Assembly: GCA_030267565.1 (NCBI GenBank)
Contig: BRXU01000029.1
Location: forward strand, 1,223,001-1,287,000
Direction: 5' to 3'
Length of the DNA: 64,000 nt
Source of the DNA: Pleodorina starrii
Taxonomy: Eukaryota; Chlorophyta; Chlorophyceae; Chlamydomonadales; Volvocaceae
This document shows positions 25,901 through 36,576 of this stretch, one piece after another (position 1 is the first letter of the stretch; every line of letters starts with the position of its first letter). The translations under genes and the position numbers were made by a program. The notes below the pieces were generated by a model. It had not been told where the DNA came from. It worked only from the letters and a program-made list of their open reading frames with translations, and did not search any database.

Positions 25901-28900
25901 CCCCAACCCCGACTTCGCAGATGCGGACACGCCGCAGCGCATCCTCAACGCCTTCAAGCAGCGCGGCGAGGAGAGATTGCTGCGCCTGGTCAAGGTCCTG
26001 GCAAGTGAGTGCCGGGCGCGGGGGGGGGCGGGGCGGCGGCGGGTAGGGTACAAGAGTCCAAAGAAGCAATCTGACAGGCTGCCAGACGTCGTGGGGAGCC
26101 CAATCGAACTTCGCGCAGCAGAAGGGCGAAGGCGGCGAAAGGGAGGATGCTGCTTGTGTGCTGCGTATGCCGGTTGACCGGACTGCGGAACTCGGCAGCT
26201 GACTGCCTGGCGGCCGCACACTGCTGCGCCTTACGGGGGGCCATGAGCGTGCTTGGGAGGTGGGCTGCGTCGCAGAAGCTTCGGTTTGCTTGCCTGTCCG
26301 CCTGCCCGCCTGCCCGCCTGCCTGCCTGCCTGCCCCCCTGCCTGCCTGCCTGCCTGGAGCATTGGGCCCGTCGGGGTACTGCGATTTGCACCCGGTCTCG
26401 GGCCCGGCCGAGCCACGCACCCACCGGCTCCAATGCAGCGCCCGCCGCGGTCCGTGTGCCGTGCGCCCTGTGCTGCTCCGTTTTCCGTTTTCCGTTGGTG
26501 GTGGCACATGCCCTTCCCGGGTGCCAGCACCAGCACCAGCGCGTCTCCCCGCCTCCCTCCAAACGCCCGGCGCCCGGGACCCCGCGGTGGCCCTATCCCC
26601 TACCCCCTGCCCCCCGCCCCCTACCTCCTGCCCCCAGGTCCGGACATCTTTTACGAGGTGGCGACCCACTTTGTTGGCACCTACGGGTTGCAGACCCTGG
26701 TGGAAGCCACCCTGGAGCTGCGGGAGGCGGTGGAGCTGGCGGCGGTGCAGGGGCAGGTGCGGACTGCGGGGTGGGGGACCGGGGGGTGGGGGACCGGGGG
26801 GTGGGGGACCGGGGGGTGGGGGACCGGGGGGTGGGGGACCGGGGGGTGGGGGACCGGGGGGTGGGGGACCGGGGGGTGGGGGACCGGGGGGTGGGGGACC
26901 GGGGGGGGGGGCTGATGCGGCGGTGCCGCCCGGCCGCAGCGTGTATGGGCTGTGGACGCAAATGTGCACACGTGTCGTTCTAACCCAACCCAACCCGACC
27001 CAACATCCCTCCCCCCGTGTCGCCGTATCAAGAGCCGCAGCACCTTGGGGTGGGGTAATAAGAACGGCCCGGGGCGAGGGGAACGCAACGCAGTTACCTG
27101 GAACTTTACCTGGGGTGGGGTAGGGTGGGATGGGGTGGGGTGGCGCGGTGCGCGCCACATGACTTGCGTTTACAGTCCTCCCTCCCCTCCCTCCCCTCCC
27201 TCCCCTCCCTCCCCTCCCTCCCCTCCCTCCCCTCCCTCCCCTCCCTCCCCTCCCTCCCCTCCCTCCCCTCCCTCCCCTCCCTCCCCTCCCTCCCCTCCCT
27301 CCCCTCCCTCCCCTCCCTCCCCTCCCTCCCCTCCCTCCCCTCCCAACCCTCCCACCCCTCCTCCAGGAGGCGCTGACCGGGTTCCGTGACGCCAACGAGG
27401 GCCGCGACCCGCACGCGCTGCTGCTGTACGCGGCGCTGCCCAACGCCGTCGAGCTGTCCCGACACGAGAGGGGCAACTACCTGATTCAGAAGCTGGCGGA
27501 CCACGCGGGGCCTCAGGAGCTGGTGGACCTGTGCGGGGCGGTGTTTGTGCAGGTGGGTGGGTGGGGTGGGGGGGTGGGTGGGAGGCGGGAGGTTGAGAAG
27601 AATATGCGTTATTGGATCTGGTTTGCGCAACCAGCCCTCGAATGGGTGGGTGCGCGGGTGGGCGGGTGGAGGTCCGTCGTCCACGCCCGCGCCGCTGTTG
27701 TGGGTGCCGCTTGGCCCCCTCATTCCCCCTCCTCCTCAACCTCCTCCTCCTCCCTCCCCGGTTGGTTCTGCACGTCTGCCCGCCCGTCTGTGTGCCTTAC
27801 CCCGTGCGGCGGTCGTCCTGCCCTCATACTCACACTCACGCTCACGTGCACCCGCACCGTCCTCCCCCACCGCCCCCAACCCCACCCCCACCCCAACACT
27901 CCAGGGTCCCGCGCTTGCACGGGACAACAAGGGGGTGTACGTCATGAACAAGCTGCTCTCCATGCTCAAGGTGGGCTGGGGTGAGAGGGGGTGCGGCAGG
28001 GCGGTCGGCGGAGGCGGAAAGGAGGGGGAGTGTGAACACGTGGAGAGGGCATTCCCAGCCCCTCCCGCCCAACCCCCTTCCATCTGCGTGCCCCGTTTAG
28101 GGGACACAGGGCCCGTATTTCCCGCGCCAACGCAAACATCCCCTCCCTCCCCTCCCCTTCCTCCCTCCCTCCCTCCCCCCCCGCAGAAGGTCTGCTCCGA
28201 CGGGGTGCACCGCTACGACTCGTGCGAGCTGGCTGATGGGCTGTGTTGGCACTTCATGGAGGCACCCGACAAACTCAAGTTCTGCCTGCACAACAACCTG
28301 GCTAGCAAGGTGGGATGTTATTGCTGCTTCATGCTTGCTTCATGGGCTTCTTGCTTCATGCTTGCAAATTCACTCTTCAAACCCCCTGCCCTCCTGCCTA
28401 TACGTGGAAAACTCGCCTCCCCTCCTCCCCCGACCCCCAACCCCCCTCCCCCCCAGGTCCTGGCCTCCGCTGTGGCTCTGGGTCTCCCCCAGTACGGCGC
28501 CCTGCGGCTGGGCTCCCAGGTGGCCTCCAGCTCCATGCGGCTCATGTGCAGCAAACACGGGGTCAGCTGCGTGCTGTCAATGCTGGACATGGAGGTGGGG
28601 GGGGAGGGGGAGGGAGCTGCAGAGGGGGTCAGGGAGGGGAGCGGGACTGGGAAGGGAGGGGAGCGGGAGGGGGAAGGGAGGGGTGGTGTGGTGCGTGCGT
28701 GGGCGTACTTGATCGGACCTGTCTCCAGCTGTCAGGAAGGTGGGGGGGCTTTGCTTTTGCTGGGTTCGTGCTTCGTGAGGCAGCGTCCCGTTGATAGATA
28801 GGCAACACTCCGTTGGCGTGGCGTCTGGTGTTTGGTGTTTTAGGGTTTGGTGTGGTGACGAGTGCAGCGGGCTGCCTCCTTGTCTGGCCAGGGCGGCCAG

Positions 28901-31900
28901 GTCAGGGCGACGGCGGTCACCCGTTGTGATCCCTCCCGGTTGGCGTTGGCGTTGGTGCTGGTGGTGCTGGTGGTGTTAGGGAGCGCCTGTTAGGGGGAGC
29001 ACCTCCTCTCTCCCTCTCTCCTAGCGATACATGCAAGCCAGACACCTTGATCCCAACCAAGCTTCCTCCCCAACCCCCTTGGCCACCTTTCCCCTCCCCC
29101 ATTTGCCACTCAATCGAACCCCCTTTCCATCCCCTTCCCTCCCTCTTCAAATTCACTCTTCAAACTTCCCTCCCCCTCCCCCTCCCCCTCGCCCTCCCCC
29201 TGCCCCCCCCCCCAGTCTGTTGACGCGATGTGTGGGGAGCTGGTTCGCGACCTGCTGTGCACAATCGCCATGCAGCTCCAGGGCTCCCTGTACGGCATGC
29301 TCATGAGGGCCACGTGTACGGACGAGCGGGCACCCGCCGTGGTGCACAACCTGATGCAGCGCCTGGCTTCGGAGCAGGAGGGGGCGTGGCTGGACGCAAT
29401 CTGTCAGGAGCTCGTCAACTACGGTAGGGCGGGAGAGGGAGGGGGAGGGGGAGGGGGGCGGGGCGGGGTAGAGGGCAGGGAGGGCGGTGGGGTGTGTTTG
29501 GGTTCCGGGGACCTGGGTGCCGCGAGGGGGTGGGTGGGACAGTGGAGAGGAGTGGGACCTCGTCTGGGTGGTGGGGAGGGGCCGGCAGGGGTGGGGTGGG
29601 GTGGGAGCGATGGTGGCGCAAGGCATGCACACGTGGGCCGAGCGGCCGACCCGTGGGTCGTCATCGGCCTGGTCGGTTTGTTGACGTGCGCCACCCACCG
29701 CGACTGCCCCACCCTTGGGAGGACCTAGCATCATTTGGACCCCGGGTCGTGTCGTGTCGGGTCGGGTCCTCTGTCCTGACGCCAACGGGGGAGGTGGGGG
29801 CTGCACCGCACCGCACCTGATTGCTCCCCGCACCTGATTGCTGTCACCCCGCACGCCCGCAGGCGACATCATCAGTGAGAGCCCCGAGGCCCTGGAGGTG
29901 CTGAAGGACGCGCTGTGCTTCAACGTGCAGGACGACGAGTCGGTGGTGGCGCACATCACACAGCTGCGCCAGGTGCTGGGGGTCGGGGGTGGTGGGGGGG
30001 GGGAGTGGGACGGGTCTCGGTCGGGTGGGTCTCGCTCTCATTGGTTTATTTGATTGATTTGGTCTCACACGAAGAGGGAAAGGGAAGAGAACGAGGGAAG
30101 GGCGCGCAGCCTGGACGGAGTGTGTGTGTGGGGGGGGAGTAGGGGAATAGAGAGCGCAGGCACGCGGGGGGGATGTGGTGTGGGGTTGTGACAGGGCCTC
30201 AGTCGCGTGTGAAACCGTCGTGGCGAAGGAGACGGAGACACACACCCTTCACACACCACCAAAGCCCATGGCTCCTCCAGGCCTCAAGCCCTTCCCCCGT
30301 CCGCTGCCCTGCCCACCGCGCCACCGCGCCTCTGCGCAGATTGTGCCCTCCCAGGCGGTGATGCGGTCCATAGAGGAGGACGTCTGCAACCGCCGCGACT
30401 CGAACCCGGAACCTCCGGCGCCGCGCTACTACGCGCCGTCCGTCATCACGCCCGAGCTCAAGTACCGCCTGGCGCGCGGCGAGCCGCTGCCCGGCCCGCC
30501 GCCGCCGCCGCCGCGACCCGGCGAAGCGGCCGCTGGCTCCGGCGACGCCGCCGCCGCCGCCGCCGCCGCGTATAACGGCTACATGGGCGCGGCGGCGCCC
30601 GGCGCCGGCGGACGGGTGCCGCGCCGCGGCGCGCAGCGCAAGAACGCGAATGCGAATGCGACGTTTGACGAGTCGTTCTTCGCCGAGGGCCTGTTCGACC
30701 CGGCGGCACCGGTGCAGGCCTCCGCCGCCGCCCCCGCCGTTGACGACGGCTGGGGGACGTCGTCGGGCGACCCATGGGCCAATGTGTCGACGGGGGAGGA
30801 TTGGCTGGCGGCCACCGACGAAGCCGCCGTCGACGAGGCGTCGGCGTCGGCGTCGCAGGCCGCCGCGAGTGCGCCGCCGCCGCCGCCGCCGCCACTGGCT
30901 TCCGTCGGGTCGGGCCCCCCTCCGACGGCCGCCGGGCATGCGGCTGGGCAGATGCTGCTGCAGTCCCTGCTGAGACCGACACCTGTGGCGCCCCCCGCGG
31001 CGGCGGCGCCAGTGGCCAACGGCCACTATCCCGCCGCCGCTGCCGCTGCCGCGCCCGCGCATCCGCCGGCGCCTGTGCCTGCGCCTCCGGTGGTGGTGCA
31101 GGTGGGCCCTGTGGTGCAGGTGCGGCCGCTGGTGCCGCCTAACCCGTCGGTGGCGCGACCCACGGGTCATCCGCTGCTGCCGCCTAACGTGTCGGTGAAC
31201 CCCTCGCTGGCCGCGGCGCGGGCACTGGCGCACGCGGCCAAGCAGGCAGCACAGCAGCAGACGGCGCCGCCGCCGCAGCAGGAGCAGCAGCAGGCGTCGG
31301 TGCCGGTGGTGCCGCCGCCGCAGCAGTTCTATCCGCAGGTCCAGCAGCAGCCGCAGGTGCAGGTGCAAGTGCCGCCGGCGGTGCAGCCGCAGCCGCAGCC
31401 TATCCTGCAGGGACAGCCGTATCCCCCAGCACCGCAGGAACAGCCGCAGCGGCAGGCGCTGCCGTACCCACCGATCCCCGGGGCGACGGCGCCCGCCATG
31501 TATTCGTCACGTGGCAGCGGCGGCGGCGCCGGTCCTGCGGCGGCGGCGCCGGCCGGCCCGGTGGCCCCGGCGGCGATGCCGTACATGCCGGCGGCGCCGC
31601 CGCCGCCGCGGCCGTTGGCCCCGGCGATGCCGTACCCAATGGCTTTGTTCAATCCCGCGCTGGCAGTGTTGAACAACACCGCAGGCATTGCGGCCTTCGC
31701 CCCCCGGGGGGTCAACCACGGCGGCGGTGGGATGTTGCGGCCCGTGGCGGTGCCTGTGATGCAGCCGCAGGCGCCCATGCAGCCGCCGCCGCCGCCGTCG
31801 ATGAACCTGACGGCGGCGGCGTCAGGGCCCAAGCAGCCCCTCTCGTCATCTGTGGCAGCATCGGCAGCCGCGGCGGCGGCGGCGGCAGCGGCGGCGGCGA

Positions 31901-32136
31901 CGCGGCGGGCGGCCACGCCCGCCGTGTCCGGCGGGCCGGTGCGGCAGTCGCAGCCGCTGCCGCCGCCGCCGCCGGCGGCGGCGCCCGCGGCGGGGCGCGG
32001 CAGCGGCGGCGGCGGGGGCGGCGCGGCCGCGTGGCAGTGCGCGATCTGCACGTATGACCACAAGGGCGGCGAGGCGAACTTCCTCGCCTGCGCGATCTGC
32101 GGCTGCGAGAAGGGGCTGGCGCAGCTGCCGCCGTGA
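22953..32136 (+). CDS. RING finger / RanBP2 zinc finger / PUF-like repeat / NZF protein (putative RNA-binding E3 ligase)
   Basis: Thirteen exons join in phase: 22953-23131, 23446-23511, 24302-24583, 25218-25303, 25921-26004, 26638-26756, 27367-27552, 27905-27970, 28187-28309, 28457-28594, 29216-29423, 29863-29972, 30340-32136, about 1147 residues. A C3HC4 RING spans residues 25-70 (CHIC, CGHMICFGC, CPFC). A RanBP2-type zinc finger follows in exon 3 (SWMCNSCRCLNLAHREECSS, then CG). Exons 5-12 encode helical repeats with PUF-like cores: THFVGTYGLQTLVE, RHERGNYLIQKLAD and RDNKGVYVMNKLLS. The last exon is 598 residues of Ala/Pro/Gln/Gly-rich sequence ending in an NZF-like finger (WQCAICTY...CAICG). 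RING implies ubiquitin ligase activity, NZF ubiquitin binding and PUF RNA binding; the combination is inferred. The start at 22953 is the first in-frame ATG; an acceptor-like CTCCCAG just before 23022 leaves an alternative 5' end open. Confidence 0.8.
24592..24745. repeat. Purine-rich 28-bp tandem repeat near a 5' splice site
   Basis: Units built from GGGAGGGAGGCAGGGAGGGC repeat about four times, then break up into shorter GGGA units. They lie just after the donor of exon 3 of the RING gene, on the sense strand. Confidence 0.85.
26767..26907. repeat. 15-bp tandem repeat (GGGGGACCGGGGGGT), about nine copies
   Basis: The array begins about ten bases after the GTGCGG donor of exon 6 (26757) in the RING gene and is non-coding. 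It makes the 5' end of this intron almost pure G on the sense strand. Confidence 0.95.
27176..27345. repeat. 9-bp tandem repeat (CTCCCTCCC), about 19 copies
   Basis: The array ends about 20 bases before the acceptor at 27366 in the RING gene, so it is a hugely enlarged polypyrimidine tract on the sense strand. The long open frames it creates on both strands are artefacts of the period being a multiple of three. Confidence 0.95.
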
Positions 32137-34275
32137 GCGCTGGCCAGGGCGCCGCGAGCGGAGCGGAGTGGGCGGAGAGGGCGGAAGGGGAGGGCCGGAG
32201 ATGCCTTCGTGGAGTGCGAGTGGCGTGGAGTGGCGTGGCGTAGCACGCCACCCGGGTGGTGGTGGTGGTGGTGGTGGTGTGGTGCAAATACGCCGCGGAA
32301 GTGGAGCCCTAGGGAGATGGGCAGTTGGGGGCGGACGCCCTCGAGCGTATGATGCACCGGCCCCCAACTGGAACGAACGAGCAACGCCAGGTGAGGTGCG
32401 GTGACGACCGGGAATAGGGGCGGTGACGATCGGGCACAGGGGAGGTGCGGTGCGGGGTTGCACTTAGGACACGAGGACAAAGGTCCGTCCAGGTGCGGCT
32501 GGGACCTGGGAGGGGAAAGACGCGGGGAGGGGGCGAGCGGATTCAGGGGATTCAGGCATCCCGTCGTGCGTAGGCTTGCGCGGCAACCCGTCTTCTATCG
32601 CAAAAGGTGCTATACAGCTATACACAGCAGGTTGTTTTGTTTGCCGATCGGTGTTTAGACCCCAAACGGGCAAACCGCGTTCGTCGTTGCCGTGAAGGCG
32701 ACCCACGCGCGATGAGGGAAGGGCAGGGAAGCTTCGTGGGGGTTCGTGGGGGGGTTTGGACAGCTCTCTTTTTTCCTTCCTGGGCGCGCGTCGTGCTTCT
32801 GTAGCCGAGCCGAGCCAATGTGGCTGGGATGTCGGGCCGTGAGGTGGCGGTCAGACGGGTTGGGTCGGCAGGTGGGAGCAGGGCAGGTGGGAATTTGGCG
32901 GGCGGAGGCGCCTCGCCTCGTGTGGGTGACGACAGCTTTCGGCTGATGGACCGAACTGGGAGACCGAGGAGGTGGGAGGGGGGAGGCGGGGCGAGGTTCG
33001 GGTGTGGACGTGATGGGTGGTGGTCACACACGCGGGCGGTGGCGGGCTGGTTCAGTCCGCGCGAGGGTGCAGTGCAGTGGTGGTGCACGGTGGTGCACGG
33101 CCTTTGACGTCAGGGAGAAGACCAACCGTTTAGTGGCGTTCGGGGAAAGCAGAAGGGGAAATGTCTCCTGCTCGGGTGTGTGTGTGCGTGTGTGGGCCTC
33201 GTCAATTGTGTGCACTGCGCAGGCAGGGTCGAGGCCGGCTGCCGACGGAGGGCGCATCGGAGCTTCGCCCCCGGGTGGCAGGGGCGTGTGTTTGGCGCGC
33301 AGGAGGGGCAGAAGGAACAGCGCTGCGTTTCCGATTTCGACAGACGCGCTGTCTGTCGAGGGGGGACCGTCCGGCATGACAGCGCACGCGGGCAGTCGGT
33401 TCCCGGAATGCGGTGCGGGGCGCCGGCGTGTGTTGAAAAGGCACCAGCAGGGTGGTCGGGCAGGGACGGGCGCTTCAAGGCATCATGCTCAACAGGCTCA
33501 AAATGCTCGAGATCGCAAACACCGGTACCGTATCACGAGCAAGCAGGGCTGAGCAGGGCGGGGGTTCTGGCGCCGCTGCACCGAAATACCGTCTGACGTA
33601 CGCTGCAGGCCAGCTGGGAGCTCATGTGCGGCTGGAGGCGTGGGGCCAACCGAGCGCAGGCCCGTGTTCCCAACAGGTTGGGGGTGGAAGGGAGGCGGTT
33701 ATGCACCGGGGCGCGCGTCGGTACTGCAATCGGCCAAGGACCCGAATTGACGTCCAGGAGTATGCTGCTCAATTCACAAAAGCACGATAGCTTCAAAGTA
33801 GCGACTGCAATGTACGGTACGGTGCTGAAGTTCAGCCGGAAGAGTCCCACCGAACATCGGCTGTGCTGTGCTGCGCTTGATGTCGAAGCCCTGAAATCGG
33901 CAGTAGCGCTTGTACGGTTTGGGCATGCGCCACATGCTTATATGATTAGTCCGTATTGTCGTAAAACAATCTATGCTATCTACGTAGAAGGTATCGACAA
34001 CGCACCCACAATCAGTGGACATCGTGACGTTCCGAAAGCAAGAGCCGTAATGGCACGCTTCTGTACATAACGCTGAGTTCGTCACGATAAAATCATATAC
34101 GAGAAATGCATCGCGCCTCAAATCGACTCATTCGGACATTCCTGGGGTACAGACGACACTCTGCCGCCGACCCCTCCTCTGTAAGCGACCCCGGTCCGCG
34201 AAACGATGCAAGATAATATACTTATGTCACAATTTCATAACTCCTGAAAAACTTTTGCTTCACCTGCGCCCGTAG
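32137..34275. other. 2.1 kb spacer without a recognised gene
   Basis: The first half (32,140-33,450) is G-rich with a GTGGTGGTG run at 32,260-32,280 and probably contains the 3' UTR of the RING gene. From about 33,750 to 34,260 it is AT-richer, consistent with a promoter and 5' exon region of the ATP11 gene, whose first exon should lie here but was not identified. Confidence 0.4.
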
Positions 34276-36576
34276 ACATCATGGGCGGCTTGCACCCGTA
34301 ACCAGCTGCTGCAGCAGGCGGGCGTCAGCGGCGTGTCCGCGCCGTCCCCCAGCCAGCTGAGTCAGATCGTGCGGCTCGAAGAGCTGCTCAGAAAGACCCG
34401 CGAGGAGGTCGTGGACATCTGGCTGGGGGTGAGAGAACGCTGTGACTACCTTTGTAGGGATTTTGCCCCTGATTGCCCTGGAATACAGACCGCCGTGCTT
34501 GCGGAGACAAGCCACAGTCAAGCCCATCACTTGCACTATAGCCCTCACAGCACCAGCACCCCCCGGCGTCGCCGCTTTGCTAACGAGGCCTCGCACGCCC
34601 ATCCCGTAAACGCCACCACGACGCTGCACACAACGCCCATCGCGCGGAGTGGCACGTCCTGGCATCGCATATGGGCATATGGGGGCGTCAGCGCATCACC
34701 TTTCCTGCCCCGTGGAGGCGGGCCTTGCGCCGCCTCCGCAAGGCCTCAGCCGCGCGCCGACCCCCCAGATCCTTACTCCCGACACCTCATTCAGCCGAAT
34801 GTTGGTTTTACTCCTCAGCTTCTGACCTCACCGCCGTACATACACTCCCCTCGTACGGCGCTGCAGTACCACGAGGACGCCAAGGGCGGGCGGGTGGGCT
34901 CCGTGCTGACCTCCCAGGAGTACGGCACCTTTGTCGAGCGAGCGAAGGAAAGGCGAGTCAGCGATGGGCCTGTGAGGTACCGCACACACTGCCCTGCCCT
35001 GGAGGGGCCGTACGTAGGGTTTTATGCTGACCGCCCTCCATCAAACCGCGCGAGCCGCCCGTTGCCTGTTTGTTGGCCGCACCGGGACGGTGTGATCTGG
35101 GTCGGCCCTTGGACGTGCCAGTGTTCCTGCCCCTCCACACAACGGCGCTTTTCGGCAATAATGCTTTTCACACGCCTGACGCACGCACCTTGGGCTGGGA
35201 ATGCGCCCCCAAGGCCACAAGCGCAAGGCGAAAGCCCGTGCGTGATCCATTACCTTGTCTCCCCACGTGCACCCCGCCTGGCGCAGAGATCCCGGTATTC
35301 TGCACCCTCGTGCCCGTACCTGTCTGTCCGCCCGGTGCGAAGCGTATTCCCTGATGCGCGATGGATGAGGACACCACCGCTCCATGTTGTCATGCCGTAT
35401 TTTGCCGTACTGTACCGCAGCCCCATGTTCGTACTGCCGCTTGCCAAGCCCGCGGGCTACGAGACGCTCCTGATTCAGTGCCAAATGCCGTACGTGCTGA
35501 TCACGGGGCTGGAGGAGTTCAAGAGGTAGGCTGGTGGTACCGGCCGGGCCGTTGCAGGTGTCGTCAAACGGCGGTGGCGGATGCGCGTGTGTGTGTTGGG
35601 GGGGGGGGCAGCAGAGCCGCAGGTCGCCGTTCCCTGCGGTGTTGAATCAGCAGTCAACGCTCACGCCCCCATGTGTCCGTTGGGTTGTGCGATGCTCGCT
35701 GGCACGCCTATAAAAGTATGACTAGCAGCATCACCAACAGCAGTCCTGCCGTAACGCACGCGGTCGGTCGTCGATCATCCTGGAACAGTCGTCCGGTCCC
35801 CCACTGACTCGACCCACCCACCGACCCGTGGGTCGCAGGCACGGTGCCGCCGCGCCGCCCTACCTGACGCTCACGCACTATCCGGAGCTGCGCGACTCGC
35901 ACGGCGTGGTGCTCGTACGGGGCGACATAATCCACGACAAGGGCATGAACCTGGAGGAGGTGGGGCCCAGCTGGGGGGGGGGCCGGGGCGGGGCGGGGCT
36001 CCGAAGGCTCCGGAGGTTCCGAAGGTTCCGGAGGTACCGACCGGCCGGCTGCAGGGAGAGGCTCTCATCGCCGGAACCACACCACGGGCGCCGGCACTGC
36101 GTTTCCGTGTCTCCCATCCGCCCGATCGTAACAGCCGCCTCGACAAGTGTTGCCGAGCCCGGGCTCGCTTTCGTCGCCTCCGTCTAGTCACGTCGCTGTG
36201 GCGTCTTCCTGGTTACCGCCCGACCTCCTCCATCCTCAAATTCAGATCGCTCGGTCTGAGTCTCCTCAGGGTCCTGAACCCGCGCACGGCAGCTGCACCG
36301 CTGACCAGCGGCCCTCGGCAGCACCAACAGCACCAACCACCGTCCCGACCCCGCAGCCCGCACCTCTCCCTTCTGTTACCGCCATTAGCAAAAGCGAACA
36401 AACCGCCGCTCTTCCCCCCGTGGATAAACCCCCTCCCCCAGGCCCGAACCGCCATGGAGCTCACCCGCGCCTTCTACTGCAGTCCCGAGGACTACCCCCA
36501 GGTGCATACATTCAACCACAAACCCGCCGAGTTCAATTTCGGGGCGCTGCTCCGCAAACTCAACATCGTGGTGTGA
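34276..36576 (+). CDS. ATP11 / ATPAF1, mitochondrial F1-ATPase assembly factor (5' end unresolved)
   Basis: ATP11 is a matrix chaperone that binds the F1 beta subunit during assembly of ATP synthase. Exons 34276-34428, 34867-34952, 35421-35525, 35839-35959 and 36442-36576 join in phase to about 199 residues. Diagnostic segments are LSQIVRLEELLRKTREEVVD, YHEDAKGGRVGSVL, SPMFVLPLAKPAGYETLLIQ, APPYLTLTHYPELRDSHGVV and LVRGDI. The start codon and mitochondrial presequence must lie in an upstream exon, because the frame is closed by TAG immediately before the acceptor-like CCCGTAG at 34269-34275. The intron after 34952 uses a GC donor (AG/GCGAGT), which phase requires. The final exon ends FGALLRKLNIVV. 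Confidence 0.85.

Noticed and set aside
25236..27476. 746-codon open frame on the minus strand opposite the RING gene
   Set aside because: It runs through the 9-bp and 15-bp repeat arrays, whose periods are multiples of three, and opposite real exons; no conserved segment appears in it.
30199..32480. Two long minus-strand open frames (30199-31368 and 31329-32480) opposite the last RING exon
   Set aside because: They are antisense shadows of a GC-rich low-complexity exon with no recognisable motif.
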